Counted from the first letter of the stretch, positions 33,918-44,158 are shown. The stretch is 64,000 nt of DNA from Haliscomenobacter sp033763495 (GCF_033763495.1 NZ_JANRKL010000035.1:1-64000), one strand, 5' to 3'. The notes: generated by a model from the sequence alone, not told the origin. Made by a program: numbers and translations.

Positions 33918-35747
33918 ATGAAACCTTATTTTTTCCTTCTGCTCAGCTTAACAGTAGGTTTGAATACATGGGCTCAGGAATCAATCCCTGAATCGCGCTA
34001 CGAAAAAAAATCCGTCATGATTCCCATGCGTGACGGCATTAAGCTGCATACGGTCATATTTTTGCCCAAAGAAAGCCAGGAGCCCCTGCCTTTTTTGCTC
34101 AGCCGAACCCCGTACGGTGTTGCCGATGCCGCTTTTCCCGAACGCAGTCAACCCGAACTGGCCAGGGAAGGGTTCATTTTTGTCAAACAAGACATTCGTG
34201 GGCGTTATTTGTCAGAAGGTAAATTTGAAATGTTGCGCATGACCCGCGATCCCATTGTTCCCAACAGTATTGATGAGAGCACAGATACATACGACACCAT
34301 CGATTGGTTGTTGAAAAATATCGCCAACAACAACGGTAAGGCAGGAATCTTTGGTGTTTCTTATGATGGCTGGACCAGTATGATGGCCCTCATTGATCCG
34401 CACCCTGCCCTTAAGGCGGTTTCTGAGCAAGCCACTCCCGCGGATTGGTTCATCAACGACGACATGCACCACAACGGGGCCTTTCGCCTCAGTTATGGAT
34501 TTGACTACGCTTTTATGGAGGAGGCGGGTAAAACTGACACCCTTTTTCCTTTTGATACTTACGACAATTACGAGTGGTACCTACGCTTGGGTCCTCTTTC
34601 CAATGTAAATGCCAAGTACTTTAAAAATACCATTCCGACCTGGAACAACTTCGTCAACCACCCAAACTATGACGCTTTTTGGAAAAAACAATCCTTGCTG
34701 CATCGCTTTGAAAACCGCCCACTGACGGTTCCCACCCAACACGTGGCAGGGTGGTACGATCAGGAAGATTTTGCTGGCCCTCTGTTCATGTACGAGTTGT
34801 TGGAAAAAAAAGATCGAAATAAGCTGAATTACATCGTAATCGGCCCCTGGAACCACGGCGGCTGGTCGCGAGGAGAAGGGAGCTCCCTGGGCAATTTGCA
34901 ATTTGGTGTACCTACTGCCAAAAACTACCGGGAAAACCTGCAATTGACCTGGTTCAATTACCATTTGAAAGGCAAAGGGGATGGCCAATTTGCTGAGGCG
35001 ACCATTTTTCAAACCGGAGCCAACAAGTGGAAAAACTACAATTCCTGGACACCCAAACAAGCAGTGCAGCAGGCCTTGTACTTCCATCCCAACGGGAAAT
35101 TATCCTTTGAAAAACCTGTGCCTTCGACCACTAACCTTTTCGATGCTTTCATCTCCGATCCTGCTAACCCGGTTCCCTACCGCAGTCGCCCAATTGAACA
35201 AACCTATGGCCCTGGCTCGCGCTGGCGGACCTGGATGACCGAAGATCAACGATTTGTGCACCATCGCCCTGATGTGCTGAGTTGGGAAACCAATGTTCTG
35301 GAAAATGACGTGACCATTTCCGGGAAAGTCCTGGCTCAACTTTACGCTTCTACCTCGGCTTCCGACGCTGACTGGATTGTTAAACTCATTGATGTTCATC
35401 CAGATATGGTGAAAGAAAATCGCCAAATGAGTGGTTATCAACAAATGGTAGCTGCTGATGTGCTGCGTGGCCGTTTCCGCAAAGGATTTGAAACGCCCCT
35501 GCCAGTTAAACCCAATGAGGTCAATGCCTACACAGTGGACTTGCTACAAGCGGATCACGTCTTTAAAAAAGGGCACAAAATCATGGTGCAGGTGCAAAGT
35601 ACCTGGTTCCCGCTGATCGACCGCAATCCGCAAAAGTTTGTGCCAAATATCTTTTTGGCCAAAGAAAGTGATTATGTGAAGGCGGAACATCGGGTGTATC
35701 GGAGTGGGGGGTATGCTTCACGGGTGGATGTGATGGTGGTGAAGTAG
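33918..35747 (+). CDS. Exported CocE/NonD family hydrolase (alpha-amino acid ester hydrolase / X-Pro peptidase type)
   Basis: A 609-residue secreted alpha/beta hydrolase. The signal peptide (MKPYFFLLLSLTVGLNTWAQ) fixes the start at 33918. The nucleophile elbow GVSYDGW is near residue 147. The catalytic Asp region WYDQED (near 285) and His region GPWNHGGW (near 318) are present. The C-terminal jelly-roll (about 400-609) is typical of X-Pro dipeptidyl peptidase/cocaine esterase proteins. Substrates could be N-terminal peptides or acyl amino acid esters; the family does not separate these. It ends four bases from the convergent ECF42 stop codon. Confidence 0.92.
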   Translation: MKPYFFLLLSLTVGLNTWAQESIPESRYEKKSVMIPMRDGIKLHTVIFLPKESQEPLPFLLSRTPYGVADAAFPERSQPELAREGFIFVKQDIRGRYLSEGKFEMLRMTRDPIVPNSIDESTDTYDTIDWLLKNIANNNGKAGIFGVSYDGWTSMMALIDPHPALKAVSEQATPADWFINDDMHHNGAFRLSYGFDYAFMEEAGKTDTLFPFDTYDNYEWYLRLGPLSNVNAKYFKNTIPTWNNFVNHPNYDAFWKKQSLLHRFENRPLTVPTQHVAGWYDQEDFAGPLFMYELLEKKDRNKLNYIVIGPWNHGGWSRGEGSSLGNLQFGVPTAKNYRENLQLTWFNYHLKGKGDGQFAEATIFQTGANKWKNYNSWTPKQAVQQALYFHPNGKLSFEKPVPSTTNLFDAFISDPANPVPYRSRPIEQTYGPGSRWRTWMTEDQRFVHHRPDVLSWETNVLENDVTISGKVLAQLYASTSASDADWIVKLIDVHPDMVKENRQMSGYQQMVAADVLRGRFRKGFETPLPVKPNEVNAYTVDLLQADHVFKKGHKIMVQVQSTWFPLIDRNPQKFVPNIFLAKESDYVKAEHRVYRSGGYASRVDVMVVK

Positions 35748-35751
35748 CCGC

Positions 35752-37014
35752 TCACCCACCCTCACATCCCTCAATCTTCCCCTGAATAACCTTATACTCA
35801 GCCTGCAAGGTGACCATTTGCAAGGCCTGTTGGTATGCTGCCAATGCATCAGTTCTGTTTCCGGCCTTGTGGTAAAAATCACCCAATGCCGTATGCCATA
35901 AATAATGTTTGACCATTCCCTCAATTTTTGACAAAGCTTCAATACCCGCTTTGGGCCCATCAGCGTAACCCATAGCAATGGCCCGATTAAGTTCAACAAT
36001 GGGAGAGGGCTGTACTTTCATCAATAAGTTGTAACAATAATAAATGGCCTGCCAATTGGTTTGAGCAAAACTGGGGGCAACTGCATGGTAAGAGGCAATG
36101 GCGGCTTCCAGGTGGTAGGCACTGATTGTTTCTCCCTGGCTGGATTGTTTAAAGTGTTCATAAGCCAGTGCGATCAGCTGGCGATTCCAACGACTACGGT
36201 CCTGGTACTCCAGTAGCACAATCTCTCCCTCGGCATTGAGCCGTGTATCCAGGCGAGCTGAGTGAAAACAGAGCAAGGCCAATAAGGCATGAGTTTTGGG
36301 CAAATTACTCAACGGATGACGTGCTAGTAAAGCCCCCAGGCGAATGGCTTCGGCACATAGTTCATGGCGTACTACAGTGTCATTGGAAGCGGACTTGTAT
36401 CCTTCATTGAACAACAAATATATTGCGTGTAGTACGGCGTCCAAACGGGGGAGTATCTCCACTCCACTGGGGACTTCCAACGATAACTTTTCCTGACGAA
36501 TTTTTTCTTTGGCCCGGTACAAACGTTTACCAATGGAATCTGTGGGCAACAAAAAAGCCGCGGCTATCTCTTCCGTACTCAAACCACAAAGGGTGCGCAA
36601 CATCAATGCCAATTGAGATTCCAGTGGAATGGCCGGATGGCAAGTCGCAAACAACATCCGCAACTGTGCATCTTCAATTTCGGTATCCAAAAAATAGGCA
36701 TCGAGCCAATGGCTAGCCTCAGGGTCGGACTCCTCTTGGCGAATGACTGGAGCAATGCGTAACCGAAAATTGCGTTCGCGGCGCAAATAATCGATGGTGC
36801 GGTTTTTGGCTGCACGGTAAAGCCAGGCTCTGGGATCGTCCGGCAAACCCTTTAGCTTCCAACTTTCCAGCGCGGCGATCAGGGTCTCTTGTACAATGTC
36901 TTCCGCAATTTCGACCTGGCTCAAGCCAAATAACTTGGTCAATACCGCGAGCATCTTTCCCGACTCGTGTCGGAAAAGATGCTCTACCGTATGATGAACT
37001 GGCTGCTCAGCCAT
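35752..37014 (-). CDS. ECF42-type RNA polymerase sigma factor with C-terminal helical-repeat domain
   Basis: A 420-residue sigma factor. Sigma regions 2 and 4 occupy the first 180 residues (EIAEDIVQETLIAALESWKL, AWLYRAAKNRTIDYLRRER, LCGLSTEEIAAAFLLPTDS). A SnoaL-free, TPR-like extension follows (DGPKAGIEALSKI, ALGDFYHKAGNRTDALAAYQ). This architecture defines the ECF42 group, which lacks an anti-sigma factor and is genetically linked to DGPF/YCII proteins. The gene directly upstream encodes such a protein, and only 7 bases separate the two. The extension is thought to control the sigma part. Confidence 0.92.
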   Translation of the reverse strand: MAEQPVHHTVEHLFRHESGKMLAVLTKLFGLSQVEIAEDIVQETLIAALESWKLKGLPDDPRAWLYRAAKNRTIDYLRRERNFRLRIAPVIRQEESDPEASHWLDAYFLDTEIEDAQLRMLFATCHPAIPLESQLALMLRTLCGLSTEEIAAAFLLPTDSIGKRLYRAKEKIRQEKLSLEVPSGVEILPRLDAVLHAIYLLFNEGYKSASNDTVVRHELCAEAIRLGALLARHPLSNLPKTHALLALLCFHSARLDTRLNAEGEIVLLEYQDRSRWNRQLIALAYEHFKQSSQGETISAYHLEAAIASYHAVAPSFAQTNWQAIYYCYNLLMKVQPSPIVELNRAIAMGYADGPKAGIEALSKIEGMVKHYLWHTALGDFYHKAGNRTDALAAYQQALQMVTLQAEYKVIQGKIEGCEGG

Positions 37015-37021
37015 AGCAGGC

Positions 37022-37375
37022 TTAATTAAAAACCTGAATGGGCCGAACTTCCACTCGTCCTTCAATCTCGTAAATAGGGCAACCCTTCGACAATTCGATG
37101 GCTTCCTCGATGCTGGCAGCTTGCAAAACGAGGTACCCGCTGACCAACTCCTTACTTTCTACAAAAGGGCCGTCGGTTACCACATGTTTGGAACCCGTAA
37201 CAACCTTGCCTTCTTGTTCCAAAGCCTCAGCACCTACCAACTTGCCTTGAGCGGCAATCCCACCAATCCAGCTGTTCCATTTGTCCAATTCAGCCTGCAT
37301 GTCTTCGGGCGACATTCCCTGATAAGCAGATTCAGTTTCCGTAGTGTTGCGAAACAGGAGCAAATACTTTTCCAT
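37022..37375 (-). CDS. YCII-related (DGPF) domain protein
   Basis: A 117-residue ferredoxin-like fold protein. The motif VTDGPFVESKELVSGYLVL carries the DGPF signature that names the group, and the MEKYLLLFRNTTE start is typical. These proteins are regulated by, and encoded with, ECF42 sigma factors, which matches the downstream gene. The biochemical role is unknown; a dehydrochlorinase-like or small-molecule-binding role has been proposed for relatives. Confidence 0.92.
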   Translation of the reverse strand: MEKYLLLFRNTTETESAYQGMSPEDMQAELDKWNSWIGGIAAQGKLVGAEALEQEGKVVTGSKHVVTDGPFVESKELVSGYLVLQAASIEEAIELSKGCPIYEIEGRVEVRPIQVFN

Positions 37376-37500
37376 TTTTTTTGGTTTAAAGTTAAAAAAT
37401 TAATGAACATGCCCTGTTGACGAACAGCGGAGAAAGAATCGGACAAGACCCGTATATTTTTTAAAAAAGAATTGTAACTTTCCCCTAAAACCCAAAAACT

Positions 37501-39561
37501 ATGTATTCTATCCGCTACGGTGGCCGGGATGGCCAGCTCATTCAACTGGTTGAAGCCCCTGATCTTGTGGTTGTACGTACCCAAACTGGCAAATCTCTGT
37601 CGGACCTCAACCTTTCGGATGCTTCCCGTGAAGCTGCCTCCACCTTATCCCCGGTAGCTGCATTCCCTGAGGCTGATGTGGTGGTGTACAAGATTTTGGA
37701 AGCCAAACGCTCTCTGGCCAAAACCCTGCGCAATACCATTCGTAGGCTTTTTAAGAAAGAACCGAGTATCCGATTTGCCGGGCGGGTGTTGAAAGATGCC
37801 CAAACGGGCAGTATTTATGTCTATACAGAAAACTTTTTTGTCAAATTCAAGGACGAAACATCCCAGGAACTTTGTGAAACCATCTTAAAGGAGCACAAAC
37901 TGGAAATTGCCGAAAAACTTACTTTTGCAACCAATGCCTATTTTGCCAAAGCTCCCGAGGGAACGGGTTTGGATATCTTTAGAATCGCTGAATCTTTGAT
38001 TGGCCTACCCGAGATGGAGTACTGTCATCCCGAATTGGTCCAAGAAAAACGCTATAAAGCCATTCACCCCATGCAATGGCACCTGATCAACACCAAGATC
38101 AATGGAACAACCATAGAACAAAACGTTCAGGCGGAAGCTGCGTGGAAAATAAGCCGCGGACTTGGAGCTACCATTGCCGTAATAGATGATGGGGTAGACA
38201 TTGACCATCTTGAATTCAATCAAGCAGGGAAAATTGTTGCCCCCCGAGACACCATACGCAATACGGATGACCCTCGCCCCCGTGGCTTTGGGGACAACCA
38301 TGGCACCGCCTGTGCAGGAGTAGCTTGTGCCGCGGGTGTTGGTAAAGCGAGTGGAGTAGCACCGGACGCAAAATTGATGCCCATACGGTCGGGCGGCCTG
38401 GGTTCTATGGCGGAGGCCAAAGCTTTCGCCTGGGCTGCTGACAACGGCGCTGATGTGATTTCCTGTAGCTGGGGGCCTGCGGATGGTGATTGGAGCAATC
38501 CCAATGATCCCATCCATAAGGTGAACGCTCCTCTTCCAGATAGTGCCCGTTTGGCCATTGACTATGCCCTGAAGAATGGACGTAAAGGAAAAGGTTGTGT
38601 CATAGTTTGGGCAGCGGGCAACGGCAACGAAAGTGTCGACCTGGATGGGTATGCGGCCTATGCACCTATTATTGCCGTTGCAGCGTGTAACGACCGGGGC
38701 AAACGGAGTGTATACAGCGATTTTGGGAAAGCCATTTGGTGCGCCTTCCCTAGCAATGACATTTTTGCACCGAACCTGGAACCTACCCGTCCCCTGACTC
38801 CTGGGATCTGGACAACCGACCGGATGGGGGGAAGAGGGTACAATGTGGGAGTTAGCAATGCCGAAAACACCATTGGGGACAAGGAGGGAAACTACACTGC
38901 TACATTTGGTGGTACCTCTAGCGCTTGCCCGGGAGTGGCAGGTGTAGCAGCCTTGATGCTGGCAGCTAACCCAGAATTAACTGTAAATCAGGTGAAAAAC
39001 CTCATCAAGTCTGCATGTGACCGAATTGACCCCCAAGGGGGTAGGTATGATGCAGGAGGGCATAGTCAACTTTATGGATATGGTCGGATCAACGCGCTAA
39101 AGGCAGTCCAATTGGCGAAAAACAGTGGAAGTACACCATTGGTGGACTTGAATGTAAGTGGGAAGGCTTATTTTAACCGAGATTCCAGCGTGGTATTGGA
39201 AGAAGGGAAGTGGACCAAAGATGCTTTTACAAACAATCGTTTATTGGGCCTAGAATTAAAGGTGGAGCCTGAAAGCCAAAACTTTGGCATCCAATACCGA
39301 CTGTTTATTCAAAGCCAGGGAGCAACTCCTTTTGTACAAAATGGAGGATTTGCAGGTACAAAAGACGCCAGGCGAAAGGTCATTGGTTTTCAAATTACCC
39401 TTTTGGGGCCACAAGCTAATTTGTATAAAGTATTGTATTCAGCCAAACTGCAAGGTAAAAGCACTATCGCATATGGGCAGGATGGATCAGTATGTGGCAC
39501 CTCGGGTTTGACTGGAAATGCCATTCTCGAGATCATGGTAGAGATCAAAAAAGTCTCTTAA
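37501..39561 (+). CDS. Subtilisin-like serine peptidase (S8) with long N-terminal region
   Basis: A 686-residue protease. The catalytic triad is visible: Asp229 in AVIDDGVD, His267 in NHGTACAG, and Ser473 in GGTSSACPG. The first ~195 residues resemble a propeptide region and end near the conserved MQWHL/INTKI segment. No signal peptide is recognisable, so the export route is unclear. The C-terminal 140 residues after the catalytic domain (KAVQLAKN onward) are a strand-rich domain of unknown type. There is no T9SS domain. The gene is monocistronic. Confidence 0.92.
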   Translation: MYSIRYGGRDGQLIQLVEAPDLVVVRTQTGKSLSDLNLSDASREAASTLSPVAAFPEADVVVYKILEAKRSLAKTLRNTIRRLFKKEPSIRFAGRVLKDAQTGSIYVYTENFFVKFKDETSQELCETILKEHKLEIAEKLTFATNAYFAKAPEGTGLDIFRIAESLIGLPEMEYCHPELVQEKRYKAIHPMQWHLINTKINGTTIEQNVQAEAAWKISRGLGATIAVIDDGVDIDHLEFNQAGKIVAPRDTIRNTDDPRPRGFGDNHGTACAGVACAAGVGKASGVAPDAKLMPIRSGGLGSMAEAKAFAWAADNGADVISCSWGPADGDWSNPNDPIHKVNAPLPDSARLAIDYALKNGRKGKGCVIVWAAGNGNESVDLDGYAAYAPIIAVAACNDRGKRSVYSDFGKAIWCAFPSNDIFAPNLEPTRPLTPGIWTTDRMGGRGYNVGVSNAENTIGDKEGNYTATFGGTSSACPGVAGVAALMLAANPELTVNQVKNLIKSACDRIDPQGGRYDAGGHSQLYGYGRINALKAVQLAKNSGSTPLVDLNVSGKAYFNRDSSVVLEEGKWTKDAFTNNRLLGLELKVEPESQNFGIQYRLFIQSQGATPFVQNGGFAGTKDARRKVIGFQITLLGPQANLYKVLYSAKLQGKSTIAYGQDGSVCGTSGLTGNAILEIMVEIKKVS

Positions 39562-40077
39562 AAGACAAGATTGAAGGGTTTTTGAAACATATGACTCTTT
39601 TATGATAATTCATTTTGACTTTCAATTGAAAGAATTTTAACTTTTTCATTAAAATTGGATTTGTTTAAAATATTGATAATCATATTTTTATAATAAAAAA
39701 TTCCTGATTTTTTCTTTGATTTTTGAACGTTAATTTTTCTTAAAATTGTTAGCATTAAAATTTAAACTAGTTCTATCTTTATGTCGCACTTTGAACACTG
39801 AAGAACATGCCGAATATTTGGCATTGAACACTGGATTACAATTTAGTTCTATGAAAGTCTTTGCAATTAACAAACACCCTTACCAATGGTGCAAAAGGGG
39901 GATTGTAGTGGTGGATATTATTGCTCCACAACTCTAATCTGCCTTTTTAAAAACCGGTCCCCTTTACACTGTATGCTGATCACACGTTACTTGATGTACC
40001 GAATGCTTGAATTGTTTTATTACCTTGATTACCGCTCCCTTTAAATTTTTCATAACCTTGCAGAAAAATTGCGAGTT
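39562..40077. other. AT-rich intergenic region of about 515 bases
   Basis: The first 200 bases are very AT-rich and hold no recognisable gene. A possible reading frame at 39852-39937 (about 28 residues, ending VDIIAPQL) has no recognised relatives and no clear ribosome-binding site. No tRNA or strong hairpin was seen. The last bases should hold the promoter of the GDPD gene. Confidence 0.4.
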
Positions 40078-41019
40078 ATGAAAAACAAACTAGAACAAAG
40101 TTTCTCCCTTCCATTTCCTTTCCTATTCTCAATCTTCCTATTTTGTTGCTCAGCCTGTCATTCCTCAAAAAGTACAATGGGCGACACAAAAATGCAAAAT
40201 ACTTTTGATTGGCAAGGTCACCGCGGTGCACGTGGTTTGGCCCCTGAAAATACTTTGCCAGCATTTTTAAAGGCATTGGAATTTCCCAGGATTCGTACTT
40301 TGGAACTAGATCTTGCTGTGTCGGCTGACAACCAGGTGTTGATCTCGCATGAGCCCTGGATGTCGGCCGCTATTTGTTCTACCCCTGCCGGTGATGCAGT
40401 CAAAGCTGAGGAAGAAAACAAATTGCTGCTGTATCAGTTGCCCTATGTAGAAATAGCCAAATACGATTGTGGACGAAGGGGAAATGAACGTTTTCCCGAA
40501 CAAGGGGCAATGGCCGCCCACAAACCCCTCTTGAAAGAGGTAGTACAAGCAGTACAAGCTTATTGCGCAAAAACCAAACGTATCCTGCCACATTACAATA
40601 TTGAAATCAAAAGCCAACCTGCCTGGGATGGTAAAAGAACGCCTCCTCCTGCTGAATTTGCCAAATTGGTTATACATGAAATTCAAAATCTTGGCATCAC
40701 AAAATCTTGTTGTATTCAATCTTTCGACCCTCGGGTACTCCGCGAAGTAAGGGAGCTGGCCCCTCAGATAACCCTTGCCTTGTTGGTTGAAAATCGCCGT
40801 GGAATGGAAGCCAATGTGCAAGAATTGGGCTTTACCCCCAGCATATATAGTCCGTACTTTGGTTTACTTTCGGCGGAAGTTGTTCAGAAGGCACACGCAA
40901 TGGGGATGAAGGTTATTCCCTGGACGGTTAATGAAACCAATGTCATGCAAAAAATGATTGAAATGGGTGTTGATGGAATCATTACGGATTATCCCAATCG
41001 GATTCCAGAAAAGTTATGA
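40078..41019 (+). CDS. Glycerophosphodiester phosphodiesterase
   Basis: A 313-residue exported lipoprotein-like enzyme. The signal segment (PFLFSIFLFCCSACHSS) suggests lipidation at one of the Cys residues. The GDPD core is clear: HRGARGLAPENTLPAF (near 46), ELDLAVSADNQVLISHE with the metal-binding Glu-Asp and the catalytic His, and the C-terminal GMKVIPWTVNET...GVDGIITDYP. It hydrolyses glycerophosphodiesters to glycerol-3-phosphate and an alcohol. It is monocistronic. Confidence 0.93.
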   Translation: MKNKLEQSFSLPFPFLFSIFLFCCSACHSSKSTMGDTKMQNTFDWQGHRGARGLAPENTLPAFLKALEFPRIRTLELDLAVSADNQVLISHEPWMSAAICSTPAGDAVKAEEENKLLLYQLPYVEIAKYDCGRRGNERFPEQGAMAAHKPLLKEVVQAVQAYCAKTKRILPHYNIEIKSQPAWDGKRTPPPAEFAKLVIHEIQNLGITKSCCIQSFDPRVLREVRELAPQITLALLVENRRGMEANVQELGFTPSIYSPYFGLLSAEVVQKAHAMGMKVIPWTVNETNVMQKMIEMGVDGIITDYPNRIPEKL

Positions 41020-41110
41020 GTGATAAGTTATGAATGATGAATTAAGTTTAAAAACTAAACCTAAATTTGTTTTACACTGCTGGTTGATTGAATTGGACTA
41101 AAATACGAGC

Positions 41111-41653
41111 TTGAAAAAACTGTCTGGCATATTACTTTTGGCTTGTTTGAGCCTGCCTGCACTGGGTACGTACACCTGGTTGCAGTATAAAAAGCTAATG
41201 GTCAAGCAGGAGGTTAAACAAGCCATGAAGGCGGGAATGAGCAAAGAACGTTTGGTGCGTTTGGCTTTTGCGCAAGATCAGATGGATACTTTACTCCGTT
41301 GGGAACATGCCAGGGAGTTTGAGTTCCAAGACCAAATGTACGATGTGCTAGAACAAAAAATCCAGGGGGATTCCATCGTTTATTGGTGTTGGTGGGACCA
41401 GGAAGAAACCTTCTTGAACCGATACTTGGACGATCTTACAAAAAAGGCTTTCGCTGGTGATCCCCAACAACAAAAAGCACAGGATCAACTGCTTCAGTTC
41501 TATAAATCCATTTATTGCAGCATTCCAGATGCTTTGAGCCCATTACCGCTTGTTGTTTCGGCTGAGTCTTCTCAAAGTTTAATATGGGGAGAAAAAAATG
41601 AGCATTATTCCTGGAAACAAGGGCCTTCTTCCCCGCCTCCTCAATTGGTGTAA
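41111..41653 (+). CDS. Exported or membrane-anchored protein of unknown function
   Basis: A 180-residue protein with a hydrophobic N-terminus (KKLSGILLLACLSLPALGTY). The start is TTG at 41111: an in-frame stop lies only a few codons upstream, and no ATG precedes the hydrophobic segment. The rest is helical and charged with aromatic clusters (DSIVYWCWWDQEETFLNRYL). It lies 89 bases before a TonB-dependent receptor gene in the same direction and may be its partner. The family was not recognised. Confidence 0.7.
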   Translation: MKKLSGILLLACLSLPALGTYTWLQYKKLMVKQEVKQAMKAGMSKERLVRLAFAQDQMDTLLRWEHAREFEFQDQMYDVLEQKIQGDSIVYWCWWDQEETFLNRYLDDLTKKAFAGDPQQQKAQDQLLQFYKSIYCSIPDALSPLPLVVSAESSQSLIWGEKNEHYSWKQGPSSPPPQLV

Positions 41654-41742
41654 ACCCATTTTAATTTCTGTTTGGATGTAGTTCAGGCACCGCGCTGTCC
41701 CTGAATTGCATTTTATTTGATGGACTGTTTACACCAATCAAC

Positions 41743-44154
41743 ATGGAAAGACTATTCTTTACTTGTATAGCGTTTTGGACACTATCTTTTGTTTCTGCCC
41801 AAGTGATCAGCATTCAGGATGCCGAAAGTAAACTTCCTTTGGAAAATGCCACCCTTTCGAGCAACAACCCAAAAATGTTGTTGACTACCAATGCTAAAGG
41901 GCAGTGTGAAATTGCAGCCTTAGCTGGATCTGAAAGGATTGAAATTCGTTATTTTGGCTACAAAACGCTGATTAAAAGTTTTGCGGAATTAGCGCAGGAA
42001 AACTTCACGCTTGCCCTAAGTCCTACTCGGGTTTCACTGGATCAGGTAGTTATTTCCGCTAGTCGCTGGAACCAAAACCAGCGTGATATCCCCTCCAAAG
42101 TGAGCACCATCACTAGCCGGGAAGTAGCTTTACAAAACCCTCAAACTGCTGCCGATTTACTGGGGGCCTCTGGCGAGGTTTTTATTCAAAAAAGCCAACA
42201 GGGCGGGGGTAGCCCGATGATTCGTGGCTTTTCTACCAATCGTTTGTTGTATGCAGTGGATGGAGTTAGGATGAATACAGCCATTTTCCGCAGTGGCAAT
42301 TTACAAAACGTGATTTCATTGGACCCGTTTGCTACCGAGCGCACCGAAGTGTTTTTTGGTCCTGGCTCGATCATTTATGGCAGTGATGCCATTGGGGGGG
42401 TAATGAGTTTTGAAACACTAAGCCCTAAACTTGCCACCGATGAAAGCCCGTTTATTACAGGGAAAGCTACCAGTCGCTTTGCTTCAGCAAACAAGGAAAA
42501 AACCGCTCATTTTGACGTAAATGTTGGCTGGAAAAAATGGGCACTGGTAACAAGTTTTTCCAGTTTCGACTACAGCGACCTGCGCATGGGGCGTTTTGGT
42601 CCTGATGAATACCTGCGGCCATTTTATGTACAAAGACAAGGAACTACGGATGTTGTCGTGACCAATGATGACCCACTCCTACAGCGCCCGACGGGCTATA
42701 CCCAAATCAATCTGATGCAAAAAGTGCGATTCAAACCCTCCGAAAATTGGGATTTCCAATACGCATTCCACTATTCTGCAACATCGGATTATTCTCGCTA
42801 TGATCGGCACATTCGCCTGCGCAATGGCCTGCCCCGCAGTGGGGAGTTTTATTATGGCCCGCAGGTTTGGGCCATGAATCACCTCAATATCAGCCATTCG
42901 GCTCATGCGGGTATGTTCGACCAAATGACCATTCGCCTCGCGCAGCAATTTTTTGAAGAGAGTAGGGTAGACCGGGATTTGAACCGCACGGAACGGCGCA
43001 TTCGGGTAGAAAAAGTGAGTGCCTCTTCCTTAAATCTGGATTTCACCAAAACGCTAGGTATCCGTGGTCAATTGTACTATGGCCTGGAAGGGGTGATTGA
43101 CGAAGTAGAATCAACTGGAACCAATGTAGATGTCTCTACCAACAAATCAGTTGTCGGCCCTTCGCGGTACCCTCAGTCCACCTGGGCTTCTTATGCCGCT
43201 TACCTGAATTATCAGCGGAAAATGGGTGAGAAATTTATTATCCAGGGCGGGCTACGCTACAACAATTTTGCCTTGGATGCCGATTTTAGCAACAACTTGG
43301 CTTTTTTTCCCTTTCCCTTTTCCACTGCAAAACTGGACAATGCTGCTTTGACGGGTAGCCTCGGTTTTGTGATCAACCCCAATGAAGACCTGAGCATTCG
43401 GGCCAATGCTTCCACCGGATTTCGTTCACCCAATGTGGATGATGTGGGAAAAGTTTTTGACTCTACACCTGGATCAGTGGTTATTCCCAATCCTGAGCTA
43501 AAGGCTGAATATGCGTATAATGTTGAATTGGGCCTGGCCAAAATATTTGGAGAAGTATTAAAAATAGACCTCACCGGATTTTATACAACCCTTGAGCATG
43601 CTATGGTTCGGCGAAACTTCACCCTTAATGGACAAAGTCAAATCGACTTCAATGGAACCCTGAGCCAGGTGCAAGCCATCCAAAATGCAGCAGAGGCCAA
43701 TGTGATCGGCTTCCAGGCCGGCCTCGAACTGAAGATTGCGAAAGGATTGTCCTTTTCTTCGCAGTTTAACCTACAAGAAGGTGAAGAGGAGTTGGACAAT
43801 GGTGAAAAAAGTCCTTCCCGACATGCCGCGCCCTGGTTTGGTATCTCGCGATTGAATTTCACTACCAATGGACTCAATATGCAGTTTTATGCCCAATACA
43901 GTGGCGAAGTGAGTTATGAAAAGCTCTCGGAAGAAGGTAGGGCTACTGATTACCTTTTTGCCATCGACTCGAATGGAAAACCCTATTCACCGAGTTGGTA
44001 TACCTTCAATTTTAAGGCATTGTATCCAGTTTCAGAACGATTTACATTGACAGCAGGGGTGGAAAATCTGACCGATCAACGCTATAGGCCTTACAGCTCG
44101 GGGATGGTGGCGCCGGGGCGGAATGTAATTTTGGCGCTGAGTATGCATTGGTGA
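41743..44154 (+). CDS. TonB-dependent receptor with carboxypeptidase-regulatory-like domain
   Basis: An 803-residue outer-membrane receptor. The signal peptide (1-19) is followed by a carboxypeptidase-regulatory-like domain (20-100), a plug domain (about 110-225; QVVISASRWNQNQRDIPSKV, GGGSPMIRGFSTNRLLYAVD), and a barrel ending ALSMHW with a terminal aromatic residue. The plug sequence resembles haem/iron or vitamin receptors, but no SusD partner is nearby, so a glycan substrate is less likely. A short gene precedes it. A perfect hairpin follows the stop codon. Confidence 0.92.
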   Translation: MERLFFTCIAFWTLSFVSAQVISIQDAESKLPLENATLSSNNPKMLLTTNAKGQCEIAALAGSERIEIRYFGYKTLIKSFAELAQENFTLALSPTRVSLDQVVISASRWNQNQRDIPSKVSTITSREVALQNPQTAADLLGASGEVFIQKSQQGGGSPMIRGFSTNRLLYAVDGVRMNTAIFRSGNLQNVISLDPFATERTEVFFGPGSIIYGSDAIGGVMSFETLSPKLATDESPFITGKATSRFASANKEKTAHFDVNVGWKKWALVTSFSSFDYSDLRMGRFGPDEYLRPFYVQRQGTTDVVVTNDDPLLQRPTGYTQINLMQKVRFKPSENWDFQYAFHYSATSDYSRYDRHIRLRNGLPRSGEFYYGPQVWAMNHLNISHSAHAGMFDQMTIRLAQQFFEESRVDRDLNRTERRIRVEKVSASSLNLDFTKTLGIRGQLYYGLEGVIDEVESTGTNVDVSTNKSVVGPSRYPQSTWASYAAYLNYQRKMGEKFIIQGGLRYNNFALDADFSNNLAFFPFPFSTAKLDNAALTGSLGFVINPNEDLSIRANASTGFRSPNVDDVGKVFDSTPGSVVIPNPELKAEYAYNVELGLAKIFGEVLKIDLTGFYTTLEHAMVRRNFTLNGQSQIDFNGTLSQVQAIQNAAEANVIGFQAGLELKIAKGLSFSSQFNLQEGEEELDNGEKSPSRHAAPWFGISRLNFTTNGLNMQFYAQYSGEVSYEKLSEEGRATDYLFAIDSNGKPYSPSWYTFNFKALYPVSERFTLTAGVENLTDQRYRPYSSGMVAPGRNVILALSMHW

Positions 44155-44158
44155 AAAT

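Noticed and set aside
39746..39937. 63-codon frame in the AT-rich gap
   Set aside because: It starts with TTG, has no recognised relatives and no signal for translation. A small peptide from an internal ATG cannot be excluded, so the gap is described instead.
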